Positions 44,401 to 52,293 of a stretch of 64,000 nucleotides of DNA are shown in pieces. This stretch comes from JAJPJE01 sp963848375 (lineage in GTDB: Bacteria > Acidobacteriota > Terriglobia > Terriglobales > Acidobacteriaceae), in assembly GCA_963848375.1 (NCBI GenBank), contig CAWKDK010000018.1, positions 806,001-870,000 on the forward strand. Direction: 5' to 3'. Positions within the stretch are counted from its first letter, which is position 1. Each line of letters begins with the position of its first letter. Under the pieces are notes generated by a model. It was not told the origin of the DNA, searched no databases, and saw nothing but the letters and a program-made list of their open reading frames with translations. Made by a program: the position numbers and the translations under genes.

Positions 44401-45008
44401 ACGAGATCCTGGAAGAGTTCCAGAAGCTTGGATATCCGGTGTTCTCGCAGGATTCGTTGCCGCTGGACGATGAGATCGTCTGGAAGCTGTTCGGTGACGA
44501 GGTTCGTGCGGGCTACATCAAGCACCCGATGGACGTGTCGGACGCGTGGAAGAACTCCTACTCGGAGAACACTTCGCGCAAGGTTTGGGCAGCGAAGTAC
44601 ATTGCCCGCCATCCGAACCTCGTGGCGCTGGAGCTTTCGAGCTTCAAGTGCGGACACGACGCTCCGATCTATACCGTGATCGAAGAAATCGTGGAGCACT
44701 CGGGGACGCCGTACTTCTGCTTCAAGGATATCGACGAGAACAAGCCGAGCGGCTCGATCAAGATTCGCGTGGAGACGATCGGTTACTTCCTGAAGCGCTA
44801 TCGTGAAGACATGGTTCGCAACCGCAGCAAGGAAGTCAGCATTGCGGATCAGCTGAAGAAGTTCGAAGATCAGCTGCGCCACGAACTGCAGCTGGCGGGC
44901 AGTTCCAGCGACCGCGGCAATAGCTGCGGTACGCACGAGAGCGTTCCCAGCGAACTGATTGGCATTCAGCCAGCGCAGAACGAACTGGTGGAGCTGAGCG
45001 GAGACTAA
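41421..45008 (+). CDS. Tandem BadF/BadG-type ATPase activator fused to DUF2229 reductase module
   Basis: 1195 residues, cytoplasmic. First ASKHA ATPase (about 15-300): GVDVGSTTVKIAVIDG, ITGSGGSGIAKHVG, VIELGGQDAKIIIF, with cluster cysteines in NDKCAGGTGAVIDK and GKCGVFAETDI. Second ATPase (about 363-650): IGIDGGSTSTKAVLVDKD, VGTTGYAKDIL, CDVGGQDIKIIIL, with cysteines in NTQCSAGNGYFLQG and GYGCAVFMQSDI. A CYFCKNKC motif (about 662-669) leads to DUF2229 (about 780-1140): IGMPKALNMYSCGPFF, AIDPCFPSKVGI, SRACPTVTATP and VLLGRPYHNDPGINHE. Known activators (archerases) are homodimers sharing one [4Fe-4S] between two such modules. Here both modules are on one chain. Works with the 39552 product. Confidence 0.88.
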   Translation: MPGLTDKAIADKKYEMLWMGVDVGSTTVKIAVIDGDTDDILWQDYQRHETKQPEKLLEMLKQIKTDLPNVPDENYRIFITGSGGSGIAKHVGAKFVQEVNAVSLSVEKLYPECGSVIELGGQDAKIIIFKEDPETGKKKKLPSMNDKCAGGTGAVIDKINAKLRIPSDQLCNMGYKGEKLHPVAGKCGVFAETDINGLQKQGVPPNELMASLFESIVQQNLSVLTRGNTLRPTVLLLGGPNCYIKGMRDCWKHNIPKIWEERNYPLPEGVDPESLIKTPDNAQYFACIGAVEFGKQEDPGIGVYVGYDKLEWYMTEGRAQEKAKKGGAQALAKSPEELAEFTAKYTKKKFIPTTFHSGQVVEGFIGIDGGSTSTKAVLVDKDRNILCKTYQLSRGNPIEDTQEVLAKVAKQVTDQGAVLKIMGVGTTGYAKDILKDAVGADVALVETVAHTQAALHFYPDADVICDVGGQDIKIIILRDGRVKDFKLNTQCSAGNGYFLQGTCESFGFKVEDFADIAFNAKGFPQFGYGCAVFMQSDIVDFQRQGWKPEEIMAGLCNVLPKNIWLYVSQIPNLSAIGRKFVLQGGTQHNMAAVKSQVDFIESRFKGKDVKADVIVHQHCGEAGAIGCAFEAVRLWENGMKTEFIGLEGVASITYTTTRDEATRCYFCKNKCLRTFIDVTTATPNPNYKPPVKTKVPLAEGAQRLIIATCEKGTVENVEEMRVIKGNIDAIKKENPNLVEIAAKAAFKSYEPPVVADPLPKLAITKSQKERIEKMKKRAELRIGMPKALNMYSCGPFFTAYFEALGVKADNIFWSDYTNEQLYKEGAKRGAIDPCFPSKVGIPHVHNLLYAVHPKKNLNVIFFPMIDSLPTFLKHVQSSRACPTVTATPASVKAAFTKEGNLFEEKGLIWKDTLICLDDPKIAHRQMFDDWNEILGLSEEENYRAVELGFAAMEKFDNVIMRGTAREVLKKLEEENRLGIVLLGRPYHNDPGINHEILEEFQKLGYPVFSQDSLPLDDEIVWKLFGDEVRAGYIKHPMDVSDAWKNSYSENTSRKVWAAKYIARHPNLVALELSSFKCGHDAPIYTVIEEIVEHSGTPYFCFKDIDENKPSGSIKIRVETIGYFLKRYREDMVRNRSKEVSIADQLKKFEDQLRHELQLAGSSSDRGNSCGTHESVPSELIGIQPAQNELVELSGD

Positions 45009-45046
45009 GAAATTGGTAATTGGGTGATTTGGTAAGCGGGTAATTG

Positions 45047-45081
45047 AAAATCGCTTCCGAAGGCGGGAGCGATTTTCTTTT
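45047..45081 (+). terminator. Rho-independent terminator ending the DUF2229 operon
   Basis: AAAATCGCTTCC (45047-45058) pairs with the GGG-AGCGATTTT segment (45065-45076), with a short loop GAAGGC, then CTTTT. Confidence 0.82.
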
Positions 45082-45166
45082 GGGATCTGCAAAGGTTGCA
45101 CCCTGTCAAGGTGCAAGCTGCGCGGGACTCCGGTATGCTTAAGCGAGATCAGGACGGGGTGTGTCG

Positions 45167-45451
45167 ATGGCGATGGAATCCGACAAGGTGATGTTCGAGA
45201 TTTATCGGGAAGCCACTTATACGGGCAAGTTCCGTGTGGTGTATTACACCGAACTCAATGAGAACAACAAAGAGTGGGAAATCAATAAGGCGATGTCCGG
45301 TGAGCACTTCTACGACGGGTTCATCAAGAACTACGGCAAGGACGAAGCGAAGGACATTATCGACTCCCTGCTGAAGCGCATGAATGAGGGCGAGAACCTC
45401 ACGCCAGAAGCCATTGAGCAGGCGCTCGGGCAGTACGCGGCGGCGAAGTAA
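45167..45451 (+). CDS. Small hypothetical protein
   Basis: 94 residues from ATG 45167 (an in-frame GTG at 45161 and ATG at 45173 are alternatives). The N-terminal half is beta-like (VMFEIYREATYTGKFRVVYYTELNE) and the C-terminal half helical (YGKDEAKDIIDSLLKRMNEGENLTPEAIEQAL). No Cys, no signal peptide. It is separated from the large ATPase gene by a terminator, so probably has its own promoter. Codon use is like its neighbours, so I believe it is real. Confidence 0.6.
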   Translation: MAMESDKVMFEIYREATYTGKFRVVYYTELNENNKEWEINKAMSGEHFYDGFIKNYGKDEAKDIIDSLLKRMNEGENLTPEAIEQALGQYAAAK

Positions 45452-45539
45452 GTCGGTAAGTCTTTCAGTCGATTAGTCTGTCAGCTTGAGAGTCTTTTCC
45501 CCGAGGAACCTGGTTCACTTTTCTGCGGGATCGTACTGA

Positions 45540-45583
45540 TAGGGCTCCTTCGACTCGGGCGTTCGCCCTCGCTCAGGATGACA
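45540..45583. repeat. Dispersed 44-bp intergenic repeat, copy 1
   Basis: It runs from TAGGGCTCCTTCGACTCGGG to CGCCCTCGCTCAGGATGACA with a short centre that forms a GGGCG-CGCCC hairpin. Copies 2 and 3 are at 50159 and 51676. Flanked by CAGTCGATTAGTCTGTCAG-type simple sequence. Confidence 0.85.
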
Positions 45584-45626
45584 AATCCTCTGACCGACTG
45601 AAGGACTGATCGACTGAAAGACTTCT

Positions 45627-47182
45627 TTACTGCAACTTCAGAAACACCACTCCATATCCATTCAGCGTAAAGGTTATTTGCGGCGCGAAGGTGATGGTCT
45701 GCGCGGTTGGGCCGTTCACCAGACTCGTGTTCGCGTCGATCGTGAGCTGCGAGGCGCTGGAGAAACTGCCTAGCGCCGTGACGTCCACCGTAACCTTACG
45801 CGGCGATCCCGCGCCATTGTTGTCAGACGCGCTTGCAACCGCGTGGTTGGAGATCATGACGACAACGCTGCCGTCCGCATTCTTCACGGCCAGGGCTTCC
45901 ACGTTTGTGTTGTCGCTGTTGGTGGCTTGCAGAACGTCGACTCCGGTAGTCGCAGCTGGGAAGTATTGCTGGAGCGTTTTGTCCACCCAGTAGCTGAGGC
46001 GATTGTTTCCGGTCTGATCGTCGAGTTCGCCATATTGCGCGTCGGCAGCGAAATCCCAATGGTGCAGCAGTTGTGCTCGAGCTTGTCCCACCTGCGAAAA
46101 GAGATAAGGGCGCCATGCCGCAAAGAAGGCGCTGGAACCACGCGTATCGTCCACAAACTTTTGTCCAGGATTGCAAGTGCTGTTGCCGTTCGCGTCGCTA
46201 AAGTCGGCATTGACGTTGTTTTCGGTGATCCAGACAGGCACGCTCGTCAGGGCAGGACTCTTCTGGAGAATCGAGTAGATGTTTTTGACCCCAGCTGCAA
46301 AGGCCGGGATGGTGTTGAATAAAGTCTGATCGGTGCTGCTCTGGTTACACGTGGAATAAAAGTGAGTGGCGACAACGTCGACCTGAGCCGTGACATCGCT
46401 GACAAACGTTGGCAGAAAGTCGTTTTCCCAAGTTCCGAAATCAGATAGTTCGACGGCAACGAACTTCAAGCTGGGATCGACTGCCTGCATCTTGGGAACC
46501 GTGACGTTGTAAAGCGTTGCGTAGTCGGCTGGCGTGTAGTGCCCCGCGGTATTGTCGAATCCATTGATGTTCGGTTCGTTGTAGATGCCCCAATAAGTGA
46601 TGGGGTGCGTACCCGCAACAGGAGAGATCAGGTTCGCCCCGCCACTCGGATTCGGAATGCCCGGCCCGTTGTAGTACTTCACCAGGTTGGCCGCGTAATC
46701 GCTAAACATCGCCGAAGGTTGGCCATCGTTGAAGATCTTCGTATTCGTCTGATACATGAAAGCAGGCGCGAAGGCGACCTGGAACTCAGGGACTGTTGTC
46801 GCCAACGCCGAGAACGGGCTGAACGATTGCATCGAGCATGGCGAAGTTCCAGGCGCTCACTCCGGTTTGCGGTATCGCCTGTGAAACTGCCTGAATGCGA
46901 ATGTGCGAGGCATTCAGATCTCCCAGTGGACTCAATCGCCGTCGGATGATTGGTGAAGAACTGGTAGTCCCACTCGGCTGGCTGAAACGACGTCGACATC
47001 GCCAGCTTGAACGGCGCACCAGTGACCGTGTTGCTTACGGTAACGGAGACCGTTTGTACGGGCGTGGGAGTTGGGATCGGTGTTGGCGTTGGAGTTGGAA
47101 AGATTCCGCTGCCGCCACCTCCGCAGGCGATGAGAGTCATGAAGAATGACAGAAGGATGGAGATCTCGCGGAGCTTGTTCAT
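45627..47182 (-). CDS. Glycosidase-like lipoprotein, TIM-barrel (two apparent frameshifts)
   Basis: It starts at 47182 with lipobox LIACGG (Cys20) and a Thr/Pro linker (PTPTPTPIPTPTP). A beta-rich start (TAPFKLAMSTSFQPAEWDYQ-like) follows. The frame moves at CCC 46922-46924 and at GGG 46816-46818 (plus-strand view); dropping one base at each gives ESTGDLNASHIRIQAVSQ and then LDAIVQPFSALATTVPEFQ. The barrel has YWGIYNEPNINGF (acid/base Glu in NEP), VVATHFYS and VPVWITENNVNADF (nucleophile Glu). A C-terminal beta-sandwich (about 100 residues) resembles GH39/GH51-like architecture. About 517 residues. Exact family uncertain. Confidence 0.75.
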
Positions 47183-47267
47183 GGGCGCTGAACAGTGTAG
47201 CTGAAATCAATTGGAGCGGGATGTGACTTGTATCAGGTGAGTAAAGCCCTGTGTAAGCGAAGGAGCA

Positions 47268-48879
47268 TTAGTTTCCGGGATCTTCGTCCTTGTGACCGAA
47301 ATCAAGTCCGATCTGCGGTTCGGACTTTGTGCCGGTGATCTTGATGGGAACCTCGGTGCCTGCGCCGTGCTTGCTGAAGAAGGGATCGACTGGTTTCAGG
47401 AAGATCGACTTCCATCCACCGACTAGTTGCGAAACTTTGGCGTCCATGCGCGCGTGTCCGTGAAAATCGAAGCGATTGCCATCAAGGCTGTAGAGCCCGG
47501 TGAGGTTAACTTGCGTTCCCGGAACCTGGAAATGCACGCGAGAAAAGTTAAGGACGCCGTCGTTAAGGACGAAGGCGCCGGCAAGAATCGAGTGAACGTC
47601 CGGATTAGACTCGGCGATCTGGCTGACTTTGCCTCGACTGCGGAGGCTGAAGCGATCGATCTTCTCCTGAATCTTCTCGTTGGTGAAGTGCGCGGATGAG
47701 ACGCGAAACTTGGCGATCAGTTTGAGGCGGTTGGCGATATCAGGTTCGCCCGGCGGGAGATCAAGCTTCGCTTTCAGCGCGAATAATTCCGGTCATAACG
47801 GCCGGATCGGTTTTCACGCCAAGCTTTAAAAAGTCCTCGATTCGCCCTTTCTCGACAACTACGTCCAGCTTGACGTGCCGTCCAGGCGGTTGAGTTTCTT
47901 TCACGATGAAACCGTTACACACAAAAGGCGAGTTCAGGAGCTGCGCTTTGACTGGTTGCAGGTATGTGTCGCCGTCGGTGCCATCGACAATGGCATGAAA
48001 CTCGGTGTGCAGGGGAACTGGATGTTCGCTGATGCTCAGGCGAAAGTCGGGCGTGTCGGTAGTGCCGTCGACGACGATGCCGCCGAGAGTTCCGCTGTAC
48101 CGGCCGGTAGAGGAGAGAATGCCGCCGATCCCTTTGATGGTGCCGAGATCGGCATTGCTGAAGGAGTAGTCGCCTTTGACCGGAGTGTCGCGCGGGCTAT
48201 CTTCCTGGAAGGGCCCGAAGTAGCCGCTGGAGGCAATGTCGCCGACGGGCTTGGGATTCACCAGCGTTGCATCAAAGTGCAACGGTTGACCCGATGCGAT
48301 CGTGCGCAACACGAGATGCGAGATGTCGAACTCGGTGGGCAGCTTGCCAGGTTTCAGGGTGTTGATGACGAGCTTAGCGTCGTCGGAGACGATCTGGCCG
48401 ACAGAGATGCGGATTTTTCCGCCCTTTGGCCGAAGCTGCGGCGCCTGCTTGCGCTCCTCCTTGGGAGGAATATTCAGAACCAGGTTCTGCACATGGACCG
48501 AATCGATGTGCATGGGCGTGCGCAGAAGACTGCGGATCGTGGTACGAAATCGGAACGAGCTGACGGCGAACAGAGGCTGAATCCCCGTTTGACTTGGATT
48601 GGGATCGAAGCTGCCGAAGACCCTTAGCCCACCACCCGAAACTTGAAGGCCCTTCATCACAGAGACGTGGAGCTCGCCGAGCTCGACGCGGCTGTTGAAG
48701 CGCGTCGAGAGTGTTTCAATGATGCGCGCGCGCAGGATTGGCTCAGCATGGGAAATCAGCAGGCGCGTGCCGATCGCGGCGCCAATGAAGAGTACGAGCA
48801 GGACAATGCCGAGCCAGCGCCAGCGACTGCGTCGGCGAGTTACCGCAGAATCGGGTTGTGAGGGAGCGAGGGAGTGCAT
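47268..48879 (-). CDS. AsmA-family membrane protein (frameshifted as sequenced)
   Basis: One N-terminal transmembrane helix (WLGIVLLVLFIGAAIGTRLLI), then the AsmA start IETLSTRFNSRVELGELHVSV and long beta-groove sequence (IDSVHVQNLVLNIPPKEE, LGTIKGIGGILSSTGRYSG). Near 47781 the frame shifts by one; ALKAKLDLPPGEPDIANRL and later VHFQVPGTQVNLTGLYSLDG continue the protein to 47268. About 536 residues. AsmA-like proteins bridge the periplasm and move phospholipids to the outer membrane. The shift site here is not a homopolymer. Confidence 0.8.
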
Positions 48880-48983
48880 TCAGCGTGTACGACCAGCTTC
48901 TCTCGAATAAGATGTGCGTCTATAGGTCAGATGATGGCTGAGGAAAAGGGTTCCGAAGATGAGTTCGGAAGCCAATGCAGAAG

Positions 48984-49005
48984 GGCAGCCGAGGTCGGCC
49001 GCCCC
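48984..49005. repeat. Second copy of the GGCAGCCGA hairpin repeat
   Basis: GGCAGCCGA, GG, TCGGCCGCC then CC: one base differs from the stem at 37729-37748. It lies between tonB-like and AsmA genes; no T-run on either side. Confidence 0.75.
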
Positions 49006-49024
49006 ACGCAAGTAGTGGTCCGGC

Positions 49025-49766
49025 TCAGGAGATGGTGAAAGTCACACGAACCTGTGTTTCGACTTCGACCGGTTCGCCGTTGAGCAGGTAGGGCCGATAG
49101 CGCCATTGCTGGACCGCATCGACAGCGGCTTTGATCAGCATAGGGTGCCCGCTAACGACGCGGAGGTTCTGGATGCTGCCGTCTTTGCCGATCACGGCCT
49201 GGAGGATGACTTCTCCCTGCGTGTGCGTGATGATCGCAAGGTGCGGATAGGTCGGCTTGACCTGGTGAATCAGAAGACCTTCGGAAACGCCGCTAGAAAC
49301 GAGTACTGGTTTCGAGTTGGGCGACCGACGAAGGATGCGCGACGCGGGTGGATGCTGTTGAGCAGCGTTGTCATGAAGCCGCTGTTTGGATTCGCAGTGT
49401 TAGGTGAACCATAGACACCGTTGGGGTCGGCGAACGCACTAACAGGTGGAGGCGGTCGTCAGTCACCTGGATCCACGTTGGGGGGAATGCGCGTAGGCTG
49501 CAGCAGACGACCCTCAGCCATGTTCGTGTCCGGCGGCCGCGTGTGACGGATCGGATTACTTCCGCAGAAGTCGGTGCGGTGCTGCAGCTGGTGGAACGGT
49601 GAGGATAGTCGGTTAAGTGCGTGAGCGGCAGAGCTTCGGTGAACAGCAGCGGAAGCGCGACCAGCACGCCAATGAAAAGAGTTTGAACGAAGAAGGAAGT
49701 AAGCGCGGTCCATCCTCGTCGCGGATTCGAGACACTGTTCGATGCAAACAGGCTGTCTTCAAACAT
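49025..49766 (-). pseudogene. Energy transducer TonB-like, decayed
   Basis: The start at 49766 (AGGAGGG upstream) gives MFEDSLFASNSVSNPRRGW and a transmembrane helix (SFFVQTLFIGVLVALPLLF). The Pro-rich middle is scattered over three frames (TILTVPPAAAP, SAEVIRSVTR, RPPDTNMAEGRLLQPTRIPP), includes an in-frame TGA, then PPPPVSAFADPNGVYGSP. The C-terminal TonB domain is intact in a further frame: HQVKPTYPHLAIITHTQGEV, SGHPMLIKAAVDAVQQW, RYRPYLLNGEPVEV. At least four or five lesions in 740 bp are too many for the one-base errors seen elsewhere, so real decay is likely. Confidence 0.75.
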
Positions 49767-49878
49767 ACGCCCTCCTGAACGGCTTTCGGCGAGCCCCACA
49801 TCGCTCGCAGGTTCTTGGTGGGAGCGGCCCACCGGGATTGCGCATGCGCTAACGGAATAGACACCACGAACGGAGAAG

Positions 49879-49922
49879 GTTCCCAGTTTTGCGAAGAAAT
49901 ATATTTCTGCGTTTTTGGGAAC
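49879..49922. promoter_or_regulatory. Nested palindrome, candidate operator
   Basis: Outer arms GTTCCCA (49879-49885) and TGGGAAC (49916-49922), with a perfect inner palindrome AGAAATATATTTCT (49895-49908). The T/G-rich inner flanks are not complementary. It is AT-rich against GC-rich surroundings and lies 113-156 bases upstream of the tonB-like start. Confidence 0.45.
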
Positions 49923-50158
49923 GTTTTGGAGGGCGGCGTTGTCTACAGGGAGTTAATGGCAGGTCAAGCCTGATCTGTTGATGTCCCTGCTGGAGTCGCT
50001 GCTCACGGATGCCCCCGGGGGCGGCGGCTCCTTATAGTCTGTCAGTCGATCAGCACCTCAGTCGATCAGTCTTCAGTACATCAATCAGTCCGTGCATCGT
50101 TATGCGATGCTATGTCGGGTCGAAAAGCATGGGCGCGATTGTTGAGTCCGCGACATAG

Positions 50159-50203
50159 TAGGGCTCCCTCGACCTCGGGCCTCCGCCCTCGCTCGGGATG
50201 ACA
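50159..50203. repeat. Dispersed intergenic repeat, copy 2
   Basis: Begins TAGGGCTCCCTCGACCTCGG and ends CGCCCTCGCTCGGGATGACA; one extra base relative to the other two copies. Confidence 0.85.
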
Positions 50204-50254
50204 GTCCTCGCAGAAGCTCGGACTGAAAAATTGGTGCAGTGTCCCGTGGCTGCC

Positions 50255-51553
50255 TTAGTGACTCTGTGGCGCATTGAACAAGTCGAGCAACGCAGTCGTC
50301 TCAACTTCCATTGCGGTTTTCAGTGTAGGCTCGCGGTCGGGCGCAAACATGGATGAATGCAATGAGGGAAGAGCTTCGCCGCTTGCGCTGGCGGCCTTGA
50401 ATTTCGCGGGATTCACGGCTCCAACGAAAAAGATGGTGGCGGGAACACCTGCGACTCCGTATTCGGAGAAATCTTCGGAAACCATTTTGGGTGGGATCTG
50501 ATACACATTCGCGTCACCAAGCGCACGCTTTTCCGCGGCGGCGAGGCGTTCGGTGAGCGCGGGATCGTTGTACGTGGCATGGCCGCCTTCCTTGGCAGTA
50601 ATGAGCGGCGGCTTGGGTGCGTTGGCGGCAGCGGCTTCAGCGTCGGCAATGCGCTTCATCGAATCGAAGATGTGCTTGCGCACTTCTTCCTTGTAAGAAC
50701 GCACTGTGAGCTGTAAATGGACTTCGTCGGGAATGATGTTGTGCTTAGTCCCGCCGTGAATGGAGCCGACGGTGATGACGGCAGGATCGGTGGGAGCGAG
50801 TTCGCGCGAGACGATGGTCTGGACCGAGAGGATAAAGCGCGCAGCGATCACGATGGGATCGACGGTGGTCTGCGGCATCGCCCCATGACCGCCCTTGCCG
50901 TAGAAGGTGATATCGACGGAATCGGCGTTGGAGAGCGCGTAGCCGGGGATGAACCCGACCTGTCCGGCTGGAATGCCGCTGTCGTCGTGAACGGCAAAAG
51001 CATAGTTAGGCTTGGGGAACCGAGTGAAGAGGCCATCCTTGAGCATGGCGGGCGCGCCGGCGCCAATTTCTTCGGCAGGTTGAGCGACGAGCATGAGAGT
51101 TCCATGCCAGCGGTCGCGAGCGTGGCTCATGAGCGTGGCGGTGCCGATCAGGCTGGACATGTGAATGTCGTGCCCGCAGGCGTGCATGACCGGAACGTCG
51201 TTGCCGGCGGCGTCTTTGGTGACGACGTGGCTCGCGTACGGCAGGCCGGTGTCTTCGTGCACAGGAAGAGCGTCGAGTTCGGTGCGCAGCATGACCACTG
51301 GGCCGGTGCCGTTCTTCAGGATGCCGACAACGCCGGTGCCACCGACTCCGGTAGTGACTTCGAATCCGAGCTTACGGAGGGCGTCGGCAAGTTTGGCGGC
51401 AGTGTTCACTTCGTGCAGCGAGAGTTCGGGATTGCGATGAAGATCGAGATACAGGGCTTCGACGCTTGGGTAGACAGCGTTGATGTCAGCTTGAGTGAAG
51501 TTCTGGGCCGAGGCGGCAAGGGACAGGAGAAGAACGGCAATGAGTGGGCGCAT
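50255..51553 (-). CDS. Secreted M20D-family amidohydrolase/peptidase
   Basis: 432 residues with a signal peptide (LIAVLLLSLAASAQN). Metal-binding motifs of the M20D group are visible: VMLRTELDALPVHEDTGLPY, VMHACGHDIHMSSLIGTA (about 125-142), AQPAEEIGAGA with the catalytic Glu pair, and AVHDDSGIP. Dimerisation lid: KGGHGAMPQTTVDP. Relatives hydrolyse N-acyl amino acids or hippurate. The periplasmic location is unusual for the family but repeated in Acidobacteria. Intact. Confidence 0.92.
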   Translation of the reverse strand: MRPLIAVLLLSLAASAQNFTQADINAVYPSVEALYLDLHRNPELSLHEVNTAAKLADALRKLGFEVTTGVGGTGVVGILKNGTGPVVMLRTELDALPVHEDTGLPYASHVVTKDAAGNDVPVMHACGHDIHMSSLIGTATLMSHARDRWHGTLMLVAQPAEEIGAGAPAMLKDGLFTRFPKPNYAFAVHDDSGIPAGQVGFIPGYALSNADSVDITFYGKGGHGAMPQTTVDPIVIAARFILSVQTIVSRELAPTDPAVITVGSIHGGTKHNIIPDEVHLQLTVRSYKEEVRKHIFDSMKRIADAEAAAANAPKPPLITAKEGGHATYNDPALTERLAAAEKRALGDANVYQIPPKMVSEDFSEYGVAGVPATIFFVGAVNPAKFKAASASGEALPSLHSSMFAPDREPTLKTAMEVETTALLDLFNAPQSH

Positions 51554-51675
51554 GCGGGAACAGTGTACTTCAATTGCTAGTTGGGTAATTTGTAATCTGG
51601 TAATTGAAAACAGATCTTGCTACAGAGAGGCCTTGTCCGAAAAGCCTGTTCGTTTCATCGTTTGAGTGGGCACTG

Positions 51676-51719
51676 TAGGGCTCCCTCGACTCGGGCGTAC
51701 GCCCTCGCTCGGGATGACA
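51676..51719. repeat. Dispersed intergenic repeat, copy 3
   Basis: Begins TAGGGCTCCCTCGACTCGGG and ends CGCCCTCGCTCGGGATGACA; 41 or 42 of 44 positions agree with copy 1. Confidence 0.85.
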
Positions 51720-51762
51720 GAATCCTCGCTGCCGCTCGGATTGAACACGCACAAGCGCTGCT

Positions 51763-52188
51763 CTAGCTGACGAAGATCTTGTAGAGCATGAAATAGACGA
51801 CTACGCCGGTGATGGAGACGTACAGCCAGAGCGGGTACGTCCAGCGGGCGATTGCACGGTGACGGTCGTAGTGGCCTCGCCAGGCGCGAGTGACCGTGAT
51901 GATGACAAGTGGAACAATCACGGCGGCGAGGATGGTGTGCGTAGTCAGGATTGTGAAATAGAGCGGGCGTGCCCAACCGTGTCCGCGGAAGTGATAGCTG
52001 CCAATGTGCGCGTGATAGTAAAGATATGAGATCAGGAAAAGAGTGGATGTGGAGATGGCGAGGACCATCACGGCCTTGTGGGCGCGCTCGCGTCCGGTTT
52101 TGATGAGATAGACGCCGGTGCCGATCAGGACGGCGGCGGTGCCGTTGAGCGAGGCGTTGATGACCGGGAAGATGGAGTAGTCTTGCAT
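51763..52188 (-). CDS. DUF420 membrane protein (cytochrome oxidase assembly type)
   Basis: 141 residues with four transmembrane helices. Signature histidines in YLYYHAHIGSYHFRGHGWARPLYFTIL and TTHTILAAVIVPLVI, and WRGHYDRHRAIARWTYPLWLYVSITGVVVY. DUF420 proteins (YozB/CtaM-like) support caa3/aa3 oxidase assembly. It is the last gene of the same-strand cluster ctaA-ctaB-ABC-DUF420, which fits that role. Confidence 0.87.
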   Translation of the reverse strand: MQDYSIFPVINASLNGTAAVLIGTGVYLIKTGRERAHKAVMVLAISTSTLFLISYLYYHAHIGSYHFRGHGWARPLYFTILTTHTILAAVIVPLVIITVTRAWRGHYDRHRAIARWTYPLWLYVSITGVVVYFMLYKIFVS

Positions 52189-52293
52189 GTTCTGTATCTG
52201 TCAGCTTCTCGTCTGGCTGGGTAGCTAGTAGCTCGTAGCTAGTGGCTGAACGAATCCGTAAGCAAGTTGCTACGAGCTACCGAATCACAAGAT

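Larger units (their letters stand above)
49767..50254. other. Non-coding region upstream of the tonB remnant
   Basis: 488 bases without a credible gene. It contains a long palindrome (49879-49922), GTCAGTCGATCAG-type simple sequence (50037-50095) and a dispersed repeat (50159-50203). Confidence 0.6.

Noticed and set aside
42597..45116. Long open frame on the minus strand opposite the 1195-residue ATPase gene
   Set aside because: 839 codons of His/Leu/Val/Arg-rich sequence with no family resemblance; a shadow of the strongly biased codons of the plus-strand gene.
45540..51719. CRISPR array from the repeated 44-bp element
   Set aside because: Copies are kilobases apart with genes between; no regular spacers and no cas genes.
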